From an uncultured Clostridia bacterium (lineage in GTDB: Bacteria; Bacillota; Clostridia; Christensenellales; UBA1242): a stretch of 62,210 nt of DNA. The notes under the pieces are model-generated. The model had not been told where the DNA came from. It searched no databases and worked only from the letters and a program-made list of their open reading frames with translations. The stretch's first letter is position 1. Each line of letters opens with the position of its first letter. Shown piece after piece: positions 27,386-36,586 of the stretch. Both the position numbers and the translations under genes were made by a program. The stretch covers positions 1 to 62,210 of the forward strand of contig CALWDZ010000008.1 of assembly GCA_944376845.1 (NCBI GenBank), read 5' to 3'.

Positions 27386-27946
27386 ATGAATACATCAATA
27401 CTACTTGCAGGCAGTGCATGGAATGAATTTGTTTCCATATTCACTGGCGAATTTGCTTGGCTTACCATTCTTTTAATGGTGGTTGGTATGGTTTTATGCA
27501 TAATTGAAGCCATTGTTCCTGGTTTTGGTATATTTGGTATAAGCGGTATACTTTGTGAAGTTGGTGCCGTTGTAGTCAATGCCACTCTTTGTAATGGCTC
27601 GCCACTCCAGGTGCTAATTTTGATACTTATCATCACACTTGTCACACTTTTAATATTTTTGCTTTTTGTGCGTTCGGCACGTTTTGGACTACTCGGCAAG
27701 ACCTCAATTGTTGAAAACAAATCATCCATTCCAAGTGATTATGGTAAGGAAGATACACAAAAACTTAAAGAACTTATCGGTAAGGAAGGCATTTTGGTAA
27801 CAGAATGTCATCCGGTTGGAAATGTACGAATTGGTGATGACGTGTTTGAAGTTAGTTCAAAGGGCGGAATAATACCAAAAGGTGATGTTGTTAAAGTTGT
27901 CGCTGTTGAAAACAATATAATTTACGTTAGTAAAATAACATATTAA
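27386..27946 (+). CDS. nfeD: NfeD-like membrane protein
   Basis: From ATG 27386 (preceded by AAAGGAGG; the longer frame from 27326 would include the promoter) the product is 186 residues. Three hydrophobic segments (about 20-100) include [20 protein letters not shown], the NfeD signature, and the C-terminal ~75 residues form the OB-fold ([30 protein letters not shown]). NfeD proteins partner with flotillins in membrane microdomains, and floA follows 17 bases later. Confidence 0.93.
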   Translation: MNTSILLAGSAWNEFVSIFTGEFAWLTILLMVVGMVLCIIEAIVPGFGIFGISGILCEVGAVVVNATLCNGSPLQVLILILIITLVTLLIFLLFVRSARFGLLGKTSIVENKSSIPSDYGKEDTQKLKELIGKEGILVTECHPVGNVRIGDDVFEVSSKGGIIPKGDVVKVVAVENNIIYVSKITY

Positions 27947-27963
27947 AAGAAAAGGAGAAATTT

Positions 27964-28980
27964 ATGTTAAATTTAATGCTTATTGATTTGTGGCTTAGTA
28001 TCACGCTTTATGTTTTGCTTGGTTTGTTTGTGATACTTATTGTTCTTATGTTTGCCATAGTTCCAATAAAAACTTGGTTTGTTGCACTTGTTTCTGGTGC
28101 GCATGTTTCAATGGCAAGACTTATTGGTATGAAAATGCGCCGTATTAAAGTTGCACCTATTGTGGATGCATACATTATGGCTAGAAAGGCGGGTATAAAT
28201 GTTGATATAAGTGAACTTGAAACACACCAACTTGCCGGTGGAGATATTCAAAAGGTTATAAACGCCCTTATATCTGCGCATAGTGCGAAGATAGATTTGC
28301 CTGTTGACCTTGCAAAAGCAATTGACCTTGCTGGTCGTGATGTCAACTTGGCTGTTAGAAACAGCGTTACACCAAAGGTTATGGAAACGGATTGGATAGG
28401 TGCTGTCGCAAAAGACGGTATTGAACTTAAAGTTAAAGTGCGTATAACAGTTAGGGTAAACATTGCAAGACTTGTTGGTGGTGCAGGAGATGATACAATC
28501 TTGGCACGTGTCGGCGAAGGTATTGTCACAACTGTTGGTTCTGCTGAAACTCACACCGAAGTTCTTGAAAATCCAGACTTTATCTCTCAAAAAGTTTTGG
28601 ATAAAGGTCTAGATACTGGTACTGCATATGAAATTTTGTCTATAGATATAGCGGACATTGATGTTGGTAAAAACGTTGGTGCCGACCTTATGAAAGACTC
28701 CGCCGAGGCTAAAAAAGTCATCGCTCAGGCAGAGGCTGAGGAGCGTCGTGCTATGGCTGCCGCTCATGAACAAGAAATGAAAGCCAAAACTCAAGAAATG
28801 CAGGCTATGGTGCTCGCTGCACAAGCAGAGGTTCCAAAAGCAATGGCAGAGGCTATCAAAAATGGCAAAATGGGTGTAATGGACTATTACAAAATTCAAA
28901 ACCTTACATCTGATACGGCAATGAGAAATGCAATTGCAGGTGTTGACCCAAATAATAGTAAAAAACCTCCAAAAATTTAA
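27964..28980 (+). CDS. floA: Flotillin-like protein FloA
   Basis: The 338-residue protein has an N-terminal hydrophobic hairpin (~10-60), then [31 protein letters not shown] and [25 protein letters not shown], the FloA/YqfA signature, and an Ala/Glu-rich coiled coil ([26 protein letters not shown]). It scaffolds functional membrane microdomains. AAAGGAG precedes the ATG. It forms an operon with nfeD and the small membrane protein gene after it. Confidence 0.97.
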   Translation: MLNLMLIDLWLSITLYVLLGLFVILIVLMFAIVPIKTWFVALVSGAHVSMARLIGMKMRRIKVAPIVDAYIMARKAGINVDISELETHQLAGGDIQKVINALISAHSAKIDLPVDLAKAIDLAGRDVNLAVRNSVTPKVMETDWIGAVAKDGIELKVKVRITVRVNIARLVGGAGDDTILARVGEGIVTTVGSAETHTEVLENPDFISQKVLDKGLDTGTAYEILSIDIADIDVGKNVGADLMKDSAEAKKVIAQAEAEERRAMAAAHEQEMKAKTQEMQAMVLAAQAEVPKAMAEAIKNGKMGVMDYYKIQNLTSDTAMRNAIAGVDPNNSKKPPKI

Positions 28981-28992
28981 TAGGAGGTGACT

Positions 28993-29463
28993 ATGGTTTG
29001 GATAATTGTAATATGTATAGTTGTCTTTATATTAGTTGTTTTGCTGTTTAATTATCAAAAGATAGTTGACAAAATAAAAAACAAAAGAAATTCAAAAAAA
29101 CCAAAAGAAGAAAAGCCTACCAAATCTTCCAAAAATGACCAAATAAATTTAGGTGAAGATTTGGTGCAGAAAAAAGTTGATGAACTTAAACATAAGCCAG
29201 TTGAAGAAGTAACTATTGAACCATTTATTATGGCGGATGAAAGTGAACTTAAAGAACTTGAAGCAAAAAGTAGTCACAGTGGTGGCAGGCGTAGTGGTGA
29301 TATAAAAACCATTTCAAACATAGATGTTCAAGTTGAAGAACTTGATGATGGTGAGCAAATTCAAACTACCACCACAAGCAAAAATACAGTTGCTGAGCAG
29401 ATTAAAAATTTACCACCGGAGATTAAGGCTTTGCTTCTTAGTGATTTTCTCGACAAAAAATAA
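28993..29463 (+). CDS. Small single-span membrane protein downstream of floA
   Basis: From ATG 28993 (AGGAGGTGA upstream) the product is 156 residues. Residues 1-20 are a membrane span, followed by a lysine-rich stretch (KNKRNSKKPKEEKP), then an acidic, probably disordered tail, and a C-terminal NLPPEIKALLLSDFLDKK helix. The position matches a third nfeD-floA operon gene (as yqfB follows yqfA in Bacillus), but I see no sequence similarity I can vouch for. Its stop codon lies in the left arm of a long foldback element. Confidence 0.7.
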   Translation: MVWIIVICIVVFILVVLLFNYQKIVDKIKNKRNSKKPKEEKPTKSSKNDQINLGEDLVQKKVDELKHKPVEEVTIEPFIMADESELKELEAKSSHSGGRRSGDIKTISNIDVQVEELDDGEQIQTTTTSKNTVAEQIKNLPPEIKALLLSDFLDKK

Positions 29464-29586
29464 AATAGCGAAAATTAGAGGAAAACGCTTCAAATAGCGG
29501 TGCTCACCAACTATCGAGTACAGAGTACACTCAAGTTGGTTCGCACCGTTCTTTTTTGCCTTTTCCGTCTAATTTTCGCTATTTTA
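29461..29586. repeat. Two-tier foldback element A
   Basis: The outer arms are 29461-29485 and 29561-29586 (25-26 bases, one insertion). The inner arms are 29498-29512 and 29534-29548 (CGGTGC..ACCAACT type, 13 of 15 paired). The loop contains GAGTACAGAGTACACTC. The element starts at the stop codon of the preceding gene. It may act as a terminator or be a mobile miniature element. Confidence 0.8.
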
Positions 29587-29651
29587 TAATGTATTAAATT
29601 TCATATCATTCTTTTTAAATCTTTAATTTTTACGCCACACAATTTTCGCTT

Positions 29652-30125
29652 TGTCATTCTGAGCCGAAGGCGAAGAATCTCTTTAATTCAAGAAATCCAG
29701 CGGATTTCTTCCTTAGAGTTGTGGCAAAACCGCCAACGCAGTGCGGTTTTCGTTTGGCCACAGGTAAAGGGCATAAAACAAGCAACAAGCACTACATTTT
29801 GCAATGCTTTGCAAAATTGTGCCGAAAGCGCAGTTTTTGCCCAATGTCATTCTGAGCCTAACTCCAACGCGTCGACCCGCGAAGAATCTCAACCTATGTC
29901 ACCCTGACCGCTCTCCGCCTTGACGGAGAGGAAGGGTCTCAAGAGATCCTTCGTCAGCCGTCAAGGAAGCAGTTCTCAGGATGACATCACACTTCTAGTC
30001 GTTCTGAGCCGAAGGCGAAAAATCTCATTAGACCCTTCGCTTTGCTCAGGGTGACACTGTAGGGTGTTTGATATGATACCATACCAATGTCATTCTGAGC
30101 GGAGCGAAGAATGACAAAAGTTTCC
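29652..30125. repeat. Gene-free repeat block with two further foldbacks
   Basis: At least six copies of the GTCATTCTGAGC / GAAGAATCTC repeat lie here in both orientations. Between them are two foldbacks: 29720-29762 (TGTGGC and AAAACCGC arms with a six-base bulge) and 29769-29842 (outer GGGCATAAAAC with GTTTTTGCCC, inner ATTTTGCAA with TTGCAAAAT). A 62-residue open frame through it is a repeat artefact. No gene is seen between 29464 and 30165. Confidence 0.75.
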
Positions 30126-30165
30126 TCAAAATGCCAAAAGAGTGAGGGTATTTTCGACAGTATGA

Positions 30166-30549
30166 TTACACCTTCTTGTTTAGAAATTCTAGGATGGTGT
30201 CAAAGGCTTGTTCTAAAGATGGGTCGGAATTTCTGAAGATTTTTTCTATTTTTTCAAGATATTCATTTAACATATTCCTGCCTTTTTGTGTTATGCGGTA
30301 GGTGATGGTTCGGCGGTCTATATTGGTGTGATATGCTTCAATAAGTCTATCTTTTATCATATTTTTGGTAAGCAGTGCCAAATTGGACTTGACTATGCCA
30401 AGTTTGGATATGAGAAGTGATGGGCTCACTGCTTTATATTCGTCTATAAAATAAAGCACCTTGAGTGTGTTGTTAGTTGCTTCATTTTTTGAAAAATTAC
30501 AAATAGTTTGGCAAAGTGCCTTTGTCTCTAATAATTTTCTCGCGTTCAT
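30166..30549 (-). CDS. MarR-like winged-helix transcriptional regulator
   Basis: This 127-residue protein has a winged helix: SPSLLISKLGIVKSNLALLTKNMIKDRLIEA (helix-turn-helix), then NIDRRTITYRITQKGRNMLNEYL (wing and last helix), which fits MarR-family regulators. There is no sensor motif to name a ligand. Its promoter, TTGACA-17-TATCAT, ends six bases before the ATG, so the mRNA should be leaderless. It is divergent from recD2 with only 9 bases between the two -35 boxes, so it could regulate both genes; that is inference. Confidence 0.8.
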   Translation of the reverse strand: MNARKLLETKALCQTICNFSKNEATNNTLKVLYFIDEYKAVSPSLLISKLGIVKSNLALLTKNMIKDRLIEAYHTNIDRRTITYRITQKGRNMLNEYLEKIEKIFRNSDPSLEQAFDTILEFLNKKV

Positions 30550-30555
30550 ATAATT

Positions 30556-30584
30556 ATGATAAGATTTTAAAAAAATATTGTCAA
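30556..30584 (-). promoter_or_regulatory. SigA-type leaderless promoter of the MarR-like gene
   Basis: On the minus strand TTGACA (30584-30579), 17 bases, TATCAT (30561-30556), six bases, ATG at 30549. No Shine-Dalgarno. Confidence 0.8.
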
Positions 30585-30593
30585 TAAAAAAGG

Positions 30594-30622
30594 TTGCACT
30601 TTTTTTTGAATTAACTTAAAAT
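30594..30622 (+). promoter_or_regulatory. SigA-type leaderless promoter of recD2
   Basis: TTGCAC at 30594-30599, 17 bases, TAAAAT at 30617-30622, six bases, ATG at 30629. No Shine-Dalgarno. Confidence 0.75.
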
Positions 30623-30628
30623 GTCTGT

Positions 30629-32860
30629 ATGATACTTGAAGGCACGGTTGAGGAAATAATTTTTAGAAATGATTCAAATGGCTACACCGTTGCGGTGCTT
30701 TCTCATGGCAATGAATATTCTACATTCGTTGGCAAATTTTTGTCTATCCACATTGGTGAAAATGTAAGGCTGAATGGTAAGTTTATAACCAATGCAAAAT
30801 ATGGTGAACAGTTTAGCGTTGATACAAGCGAAGTTATTTATCCAAGTACTATTGCTGGAATAAAAAAATATTTGGCAAGTGGGCTTATCAAAGGCGTTGG
30901 GCCTGTGACAAGTGAGGCAATAGTAGATAAATTTAAAGAAAACACCTTGCAAATTATTGAATTTACACCACTGCGTCTTGCAGAAGTTAGGGGAATAAGT
31001 GAGAAAAAAGCGCTTGCCATTGGTGAAGGTTTTAATGAGATTAAAAAAATGCAGAACAGTGTTATGTTTTTGCAAAGTTACAACATAACTACCAATATGG
31101 CACTAAAAATTTACGAAAGGTATCAGGACAACACCATAGAATATGTCAAGGAAAATCCATATCGTATGGTGGAGGAGATTGACGGAATAGGTTTTATGAC
31201 CGCTGACAAAATTGCAAGAAGCATGGGTATAAGTCTTGACAGTGAGTTTCGTATGCGGGCAGGGATGCTACACATTCTTAATGAAAACAGTGATAAAAAT
31301 GGCAATACATATATGCCAAAATCTGTGCTTTTTAAAAATCTTAGTACGCTTTTAGGGCTTGATGAAGACGAATTTAAAGAACATTTTGAAAAAGTGCTTG
31401 AAAATTTGGCATTTGACAAAATTGTTACTACCTTTTTCAAACATCCACACGATGTTGTAATGCTCACAAAATATTATTTTACTGAAACGCAGGTGGCACA
31501 AAAGTTGGCACTACTTTGCGTTTCGGCTCAGCAAAATAGTATTGATGTCACAAATGAAATAACGCAGTTTGAAAGGCTTAACAAAATAACTTTTGACCCT
31601 TGTCAAAAGCAGGCGATTATTGATAGTGTTCAAAAAGGTGTAAATGTCATAACTGGTGGGCCTGGAACTGGTAAAACTACCATTGTCAAGTGCATAATGA
31701 ATATACTTCGTCAGCAGAAATTAAAAGTTATGCTTCTTGCACCAACTGGGCGTGCGGCAAAAAGGCTTAGTGAAAGTACAGGTGAGGACGCAAAGACTAT
31801 TCATCGTGGGCTTGAAGTTGATTTTAAGGGCGAAAATGGTAGGTTTGTGCACAATGATACCAATCCACTTGATGTAAATGCTGTTATTGTGGATGAAGTT
31901 TCTATGGTTGATGTTATGCTGTTTAGTGCACTTTTGAAAGCACTTCCACGAGATTGCAAACTTATTCTTGTTGGAGATAAGGACCAGTTACCGTCAGTTG
32001 GTGCGGGAAATGTTCTTGCCGATATACTTTCAAGCAGAGTGATAAATGTTGACTATTTGACAAAGATATTCCGTCAAGATAGTGGAAGTTTAATAATTTC
32101 AAATGCACATTTGATAAATAGCGGAGAAATGCCAGTGCTTGACAACTCTAGCCGTGACTTTTTCTTTGATGAAAAGTCAGATACAACGGTTATTAAAGAT
32201 ACCATTGTTGAAATGGTGACTAGACGTATACCAAACTATATGAAGATTGACACAACAAAAATTCAAGTACTTGCACCACTTAAGAGCGGAATACTTGGAA
32301 TTGAAAACCTAAATAGGTGTTTGCAAGATGTTATCAATCCTTCATCGGTAACAAAACTGGAAGAAGTTGTTGGCGCGACAATTTTCCGTGAAGGTGACAA
32401 GGTTATGCAGATGTCAAACAACTATGATTTAGTTTGGGTAAAGCGTGATGCTTATCATAGTGAAGAAGGTGCGGGGGTATTTAACGGAGATATTGGCTAT
32501 ATTCACAAAATTAACCGTCAAACAGGTGAAATAATAGTTTGGTTTGAAGATGGGCGTGAGTGTGTATATCCTAGAACAGAAGTGTCCGAACTTTCACTTG
32601 CCTATGCCATAACCATTCACAAAAGTCAAGGTAGTGAGTTTGATGTAGTTATTATTCCGCTTATTGCTGGCACTGGGCTTATTCTTACACGTAATTTAAT
32701 CTATACAGCAGTGACACGTGCCAAGAAAATGGTTGTGCTTGTTGGCGAGAAGAAAAACCTAAGGCGTATGGTGTCAAATGTCTACACTGCAAAGCGTTTT
32801 ACTATGCTTTCTGACTTTTTAATCACCGCACATGATAAAGCGGTTGAACTTTTTGGGTGA
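30629..32860 (+). CDS. recD2: RecD2-type ATP-dependent 5'-3' DNA helicase
   Basis: The 743-residue SF1B helicase has an OB-like N-domain (VEEIIFRNDSNGYTVAVL), tandem helix-hairpin-helices (GLIKGVGPVTSEAIV; VRGISEKKA; EEIDGIGFMTADKIA), Walker A GGPGTGKTT near residue 347, Walker B VIVDEVSMVD, and the SH3-like and motif VI region SLAYAITIHKSQGSEF. RecD2 works in recombination and replication repair without RecBC. The next gene, comFC, starts at its stop. Confidence 0.97.
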   Translation: MILEGTVEEIIFRNDSNGYTVAVLSHGNEYSTFVGKFLSIHIGENVRLNGKFITNAKYGEQFSVDTSEVIYPSTIAGIKKYLASGLIKGVGPVTSEAIVDKFKENTLQIIEFTPLRLAEVRGISEKKALAIGEGFNEIKKMQNSVMFLQSYNITTNMALKIYERYQDNTIEYVKENPYRMVEEIDGIGFMTADKIARSMGISLDSEFRMRAGMLHILNENSDKNGNTYMPKSVLFKNLSTLLGLDEDEFKEHFEKVLENLAFDKIVTTFFKHPHDVVMLTKYYFTETQVAQKLALLCVSAQQNSIDVTNEITQFERLNKITFDPCQKQAIIDSVQKGVNVITGGPGTGKTTIVKCIMNILRQQKLKVMLLAPTGRAAKRLSESTGEDAKTIHRGLEVDFKGENGRFVHNDTNPLDVNAVIVDEVSMVDVMLFSALLKALPRDCKLILVGDKDQLPSVGAGNVLADILSSRVINVDYLTKIFRQDSGSLIISNAHLINSGEMPVLDNSSRDFFFDEKSDTTVIKDTIVEMVTRRIPNYMKIDTTKIQVLAPLKSGILGIENLNRCLQDVINPSSVTKLEEVVGATIFREGDKVMQMSNNYDLVWVKRDAYHSEEGAGVFNGDIGYIHKINRQTGEIIVWFEDGRECVYPRTEVSELSLAYAITIHKSQGSEFDVVIIPLIAGTGLILTRNLIYTAVTRAKKMVVLVGEKKNLRRMVSNVYTAKRFTMLSDFLITAHDKAVELFG

Positions 32861-32862
32861 TT

Positions 32863-33588
32863 ATGTTTAAAGAGTTTTGCGAAAAGGCAATAAATACATT
32901 GTATCCAGATAATTTCACTTGCAACTTTTGTGGTGATGAGATTTTTGACGGCGACGACAAAGCAACTTGTGAAAATTGTAAAAGTAATTTGCCATTTTGT
33001 ACAGGGAAAATTTGTAAAAAGTGTGGTGACATAATAAACAATGAAGCAACATTTTGTGAGATGTGCAAAGCGGAAGAAAAGTTGTTTAAGTTTAATAGGT
33101 CAGTTTTTCTATACGACGACAAGATTGCAAATGCAATTAGGGACTTCAAATTTGATAACGCAAAATATTGGCACAAATGTTTTGCTGGATATCTTTTTGA
33201 TGCTTACAAATTTTATGGTTACAACTGCGATGTCATTTGTTATGTACCAATGCACAAAAAGCGTCAACAAATGCGTGGATATAATCAAAGTGAACTTTTG
33301 GCAACAAGACTTGGTCAACTTTTAAATATTCCAGTTAGTTATGAAAACTTAGTTAAGGCAAAGGACACAAAAAATCAAGTTGATTTAAATTTTAAACAAA
33401 GAAAAGAAAATCTAAAAGATGCCTTTGAAGTTTTAAATAATAACGAATTTAAAAATAAAAATATTTTGCTAATTGATGATGTCTACACCACAGGTTCAAC
33501 TTTGAATAATTGCACTGTGGCACTTAAAAAAGCAGGTGCAAAAGCGGTTTACTGCTTAACAATTGCACATGCGCACCAAAAAAATTGA
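32863..33588 (+). CDS. comFC: ComFC-like phosphoribosyltransferase-fold protein
   Basis: The ~241-residue protein has N-terminal zinc knuckles (CNFCGDE, CENC, CKKCGD, CEMC) and a PRTase domain with the PRPP loop ILLIDDVYTTGSTL near the C-terminus, plus YVPMHKKRQQMRGYNQSELLA. ComFC is linked to DNA uptake and replication-recombination. The ATG at 32863 sits just after the recD2 stop, and an in-frame GTG (32857) overlaps it; coupling with recD2 is likely. No comFA is in the window. Confidence 0.93.
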   Translation: MFKEFCEKAINTLYPDNFTCNFCGDEIFDGDDKATCENCKSNLPFCTGKICKKCGDIINNEATFCEMCKAEEKLFKFNRSVFLYDDKIANAIRDFKFDNAKYWHKCFAGYLFDAYKFYGYNCDVICYVPMHKKRQQMRGYNQSELLATRLGQLLNIPVSYENLVKAKDTKNQVDLNFKQRKENLKDAFEVLNNNEFKNKNILLIDDVYTTGSTLNNCTVALKKAGAKAVYCLTIAHAHQKN

Positions 33589-33646
33589 AAATTGTTTTGA
33601 AAATATACCTTTTTGTAGTAGAGTATATAAGATTAAGGAGTAAATT

Positions 33647-36319
33647 ATGGGCTTGTTTTCAAGTGAAAAGAAAAGATTAAAAGTTCTTGAGAAAATTGCA
33701 GATGAGGTTCTTGCAAAAGAAGATTATTATAAGACACTTGACAATAGCACGCTTGTTGACCAAACAAATGTGCTTAAAAAACGTTTAGAAAATGGTGAAA
33801 CATTAAATGACATCTTGGTTGATGCTTTTGCAGTTGTGCGTGAAGCATCGGCAAGAGTGCTTGGTATGCGCCATTTCAAAGTGCAAATTATGGGTGGTGT
33901 GGCACTTCATCAAGGTAGAATTGCCGAGATGAAGACAGGTGAAGGAAAAACGCTTGTGGCAACACTTCCTGCATATTTAAATGCACTTTCGGGCAAAGGT
34001 GTGCATGTTGTAACGGTCAATGAGTATCTTGCTCAGCGTGACGCACAGTGGATGGGCAAAGTCTACAAGTTTTTAGGGCTTACGGTTGGTGTTGCAATAA
34101 GTGGAATGGAGCCAAAGGCAAAAAAAGAGGCGTATGATTGTGATATAACATATTGCACAAACAACGAACTTGGTTTTGACTATCTTCGTGATAACATGGT
34201 TGTGGATAAAAAACAACGTGTTCAGCGCGGTCAAAATTTTGCCATAGTCGATGAGGTGGATAGTATCTTGATTGATGAGGCACGTACACCACTTATCATC
34301 TCTGGACGTGGTATGAAATCAAGTGAAACATATGTTTCTGCCGACAAATTTGCAAAGACACTAAAAGCAGAAGAAGATTTTGAAATTGATGCAAAAATCA
34401 AGGCAATTCACTTAACCGAACAAGGTATTGAAAAAGCAGAAAGGTATTTTAAGGTAGATAATCTTAGCGATGTTGACAACCTTGAACTTGACCATCACAT
34501 TATGAACGCATTAAAAGCAAACTATATTATGAAACGTGATGAAAACTATATTGTTCGCGATGATGAAATTTTAATTGTAGATGAGTTTACAGGGCGACTT
34601 ATGCAGGGCAGGCGTTATAGCGATGGGCTTCATCAGGCAATAGAAGCAAAAGAAGGCGTGAAAATCAAAGATGAAAATAAGACGCTTGCGACTGTTACCT
34701 TCCAAAATTATTTTAGACTTTATCATAAACTAAGTGGTATGACGGGTACTGCAAAGACAGAGGAAGATGAATTTAATGGAATTTATAACGTTGACGTAAT
34801 TGTAATTCCGTCTAATAAGCCAAATAATCGTATTGACTATAATGACATAATTTATCGTACTGAAAAAGGCAAGATTATGGCGATAGTTGATGAAGTCAAA
34901 GAAAGACATAGTCACGGTCAACCTATACTTATTGGTACAGTAACTATAGATAAGTCAGAACTTTTAAGTGAAGCACTTACTCGTGCCAAGATAAAGCATG
35001 TTGTTTTGAATGCAAAAAATCACCAAATGGAAAGTGAAATTGTCGCTCAGGCTGGTAGACTTGGTGCGGTAACTATTGCAACAAATATGGCTGGTCGTGG
35101 AACAGATATTTTGCTTGGTGGTAATGCAGAGTACATGGCTGTCAAAAAGATGCGTGACGAAAAGTTTAAAGAAGATGAAATATCTTTTGCAACATCTTTT
35201 GCACCAAGTGATGACGAAAGACTAAACCATGCACGTGAAGTGTATAATGGCTATTATAAACAATATAAAGAAATCACAGATAAAGAAAAAGAAGAGGTAA
35301 TTAAAGCGGGCGGACTTCATATCATTGGTACCGAAAGGCATGAATCAAGGCGTATAGACAACCAGCTCCGTGGTCGTGCTGGTCGTCAAGGCGATAGGGG
35401 TTCTTCAGTGTTCTTCCTGTCACTTGAAGATGACCTTTTGGTAAGGTTCGGCGGTGAAAGACTACAAAAAATTGCTGACTTTTTGAAGATAGATGACCAA
35501 ACACCACTTCAAATGCGTATGCTTACGCGTCAAATTGAAATGGCTCAAAAACGCATTGAAGCACAAAATTATGCTTCACGTAAAGCCGTACTTAAGTTTG
35601 ACGATGTTATGAGTCAACAAAGACAAATAATATATGGTGAAAGAAATAAAGTTCTTGACGGCATAGATGTTCACGAGCAAATTATGGAAATGTATCCAGA
35701 AGTGGTTTCCAAAATTTGTAACACATATCTTGACGCAGATAAGCCATATTTTGAATGGGACCTTGAATCACTCAATCGTGGACTTGAAGATAAACTATTT
35801 CCTAAAAACACAAACCTAGTTACTGCTGAGTTTGTTGAAAATTGTGAAATTAGCGATGTTGTAGATAAGATTTTAGATATCATCTACAAAAAATATCAGG
35901 AAAATGTTGATAAAACTAAAGAAGTTAATGTTGACTTTTCGATGTTTGAAAGATTGATACTTCTTCGTGTTGTTGACTCACTTTGGATGGACCACATCGA
36001 CCAAATGCAAATACTCAGAAATGAAATTGGACTTCAAGCATATGGTCAACGTGACCCAGTTGTAGAATATAAGCGACAAGGTTATGAAATGTTTGACCAT
36101 ATGGTAGATAGAATACACGAAGATGTAACAGCATTCCTTTTAAATACCAAGATAGAAATAAAACGTGAAATGCCAAAACAGCGTGTTTTCACTCCAGTGC
36201 AAGAGGTAACAAATAAATCTAAAAATCCACAAACCAAGCCAAAAGAAGTGGGTAGAAACGACCCTTGCCCTTGTGGAAGTGGCAAGAAATACAAAAACTG
36301 TTGCGGAAAGAATAAATAA
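33647..36319 (+). CDS. secA: Preprotein translocase ATPase SecA
   Basis: The 890-residue motor drives Sec export. It shows GRIAEMKTGEGKTLVATLPAYLNAL (Walker A), IVDEVDSILIDEARTPLIISG (Walker B), the preprotein cross-linking domain, NMAGRGTDILLGG, the RGRAGRQGDRG arginine fingers and a C-terminal SEC-C zinc motif CPCGSGKKYKNCC. Full length, with an AAGGAG Shine-Dalgarno. The common downstream prfB is absent here; a terminator follows. Confidence 0.98.
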   Translation: MGLFSSEKKRLKVLEKIADEVLAKEDYYKTLDNSTLVDQTNVLKKRLENGETLNDILVDAFAVVREASARVLGMRHFKVQIMGGVALHQGRIAEMKTGEGKTLVATLPAYLNALSGKGVHVVTVNEYLAQRDAQWMGKVYKFLGLTVGVAISGMEPKAKKEAYDCDITYCTNNELGFDYLRDNMVVDKKQRVQRGQNFAIVDEVDSILIDEARTPLIISGRGMKSSETYVSADKFAKTLKAEEDFEIDAKIKAIHLTEQGIEKAERYFKVDNLSDVDNLELDHHIMNALKANYIMKRDENYIVRDDEILIVDEFTGRLMQGRRYSDGLHQAIEAKEGVKIKDENKTLATVTFQNYFRLYHKLSGMTGTAKTEEDEFNGIYNVDVIVIPSNKPNNRIDYNDIIYRTEKGKIMAIVDEVKERHSHGQPILIGTVTIDKSELLSEALTRAKIKHVVLNAKNHQMESEIVAQAGRLGAVTIATNMAGRGTDILLGGNAEYMAVKKMRDEKFKEDEISFATSFAPSDDERLNHAREVYNGYYKQYKEITDKEKEEVIKAGGLHIIGTERHESRRIDNQLRGRAGRQGDRGSSVFFLSLEDDLLVRFGGERLQKIADFLKIDDQTPLQMRMLTRQIEMAQKRIEAQNYASRKAVLKFDDVMSQQRQIIYGERNKVLDGIDVHEQIMEMYPEVVSKICNTYLDADKPYFEWDLESLNRGLEDKLFPKNTNLVTAEFVENCEISDVVDKILDIIYKKYQENVDKTKEVNVDFSMFERLILLRVVDSLWMDHIDQMQILRNEIGLQAYGQRDPVVEYKRQGYEMFDHMVDRIHEDVTAFLLNTKIEIKREMPKQRVFTPVQEVTNKSKNPQTKPKEVGRNDPCPCGSGKKYKNCCGKNK

Positions 36320-36340
36320 GTTTTAGGTTAGAATGTAAAG

Positions 36341-36371
36341 TACTCGTAAATTTATTTTACGAGTATTTTTT
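36341..36371 (+). terminator. Rho-independent terminator of secA
   Basis: TACTCGTAAA pairs with TTTACGAGTA and runs into six T residues. Confidence 0.88.
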
Positions 36372-36432
36372 GATATTCTTATAGTATAAACAAAAAAAAT
36401 TTTAAAATTTTTAAAAAATTTTGCAAAAACAC

Positions 36433-36466
36433 TTGACAATATTGGGGAGGGGGGGGGGGGTAAACT
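36433..36466 (+). promoter_or_regulatory. Candidate phase-variable promoter with 12-G tract in the spacer
   Basis: A consensus TTGACA (36433-36438) is followed by GGGGA and a run of 12 G (36449-36460), then TAAACT (36461-36466), a possible -10. The spacer is 22 bases as sequenced; loss of five G would make it 17. A second possible promoter without G-tract (TTGGTA 36499-36504, 17 bases, TATACT 36522-36527) lies downstream, so control by the G tract is not certain. Confidence 0.5.
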
Positions 36467-36586
36467 AATAAAAACTTTGAAATTTTGCATAAAAACATTT
36501 GGTATTTACGAAAAATATTCGTATACTATTATTAAATTGTATTTTGATTTTAAAAAATATAATTTTGTTTTTGAAAAGGGGTTATT

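Noticed and set aside
29719..29907. 62-residue plus-strand open frame
   Set aside because: It is made of foldback and interspersed repeat sequence without a Shine-Dalgarno.
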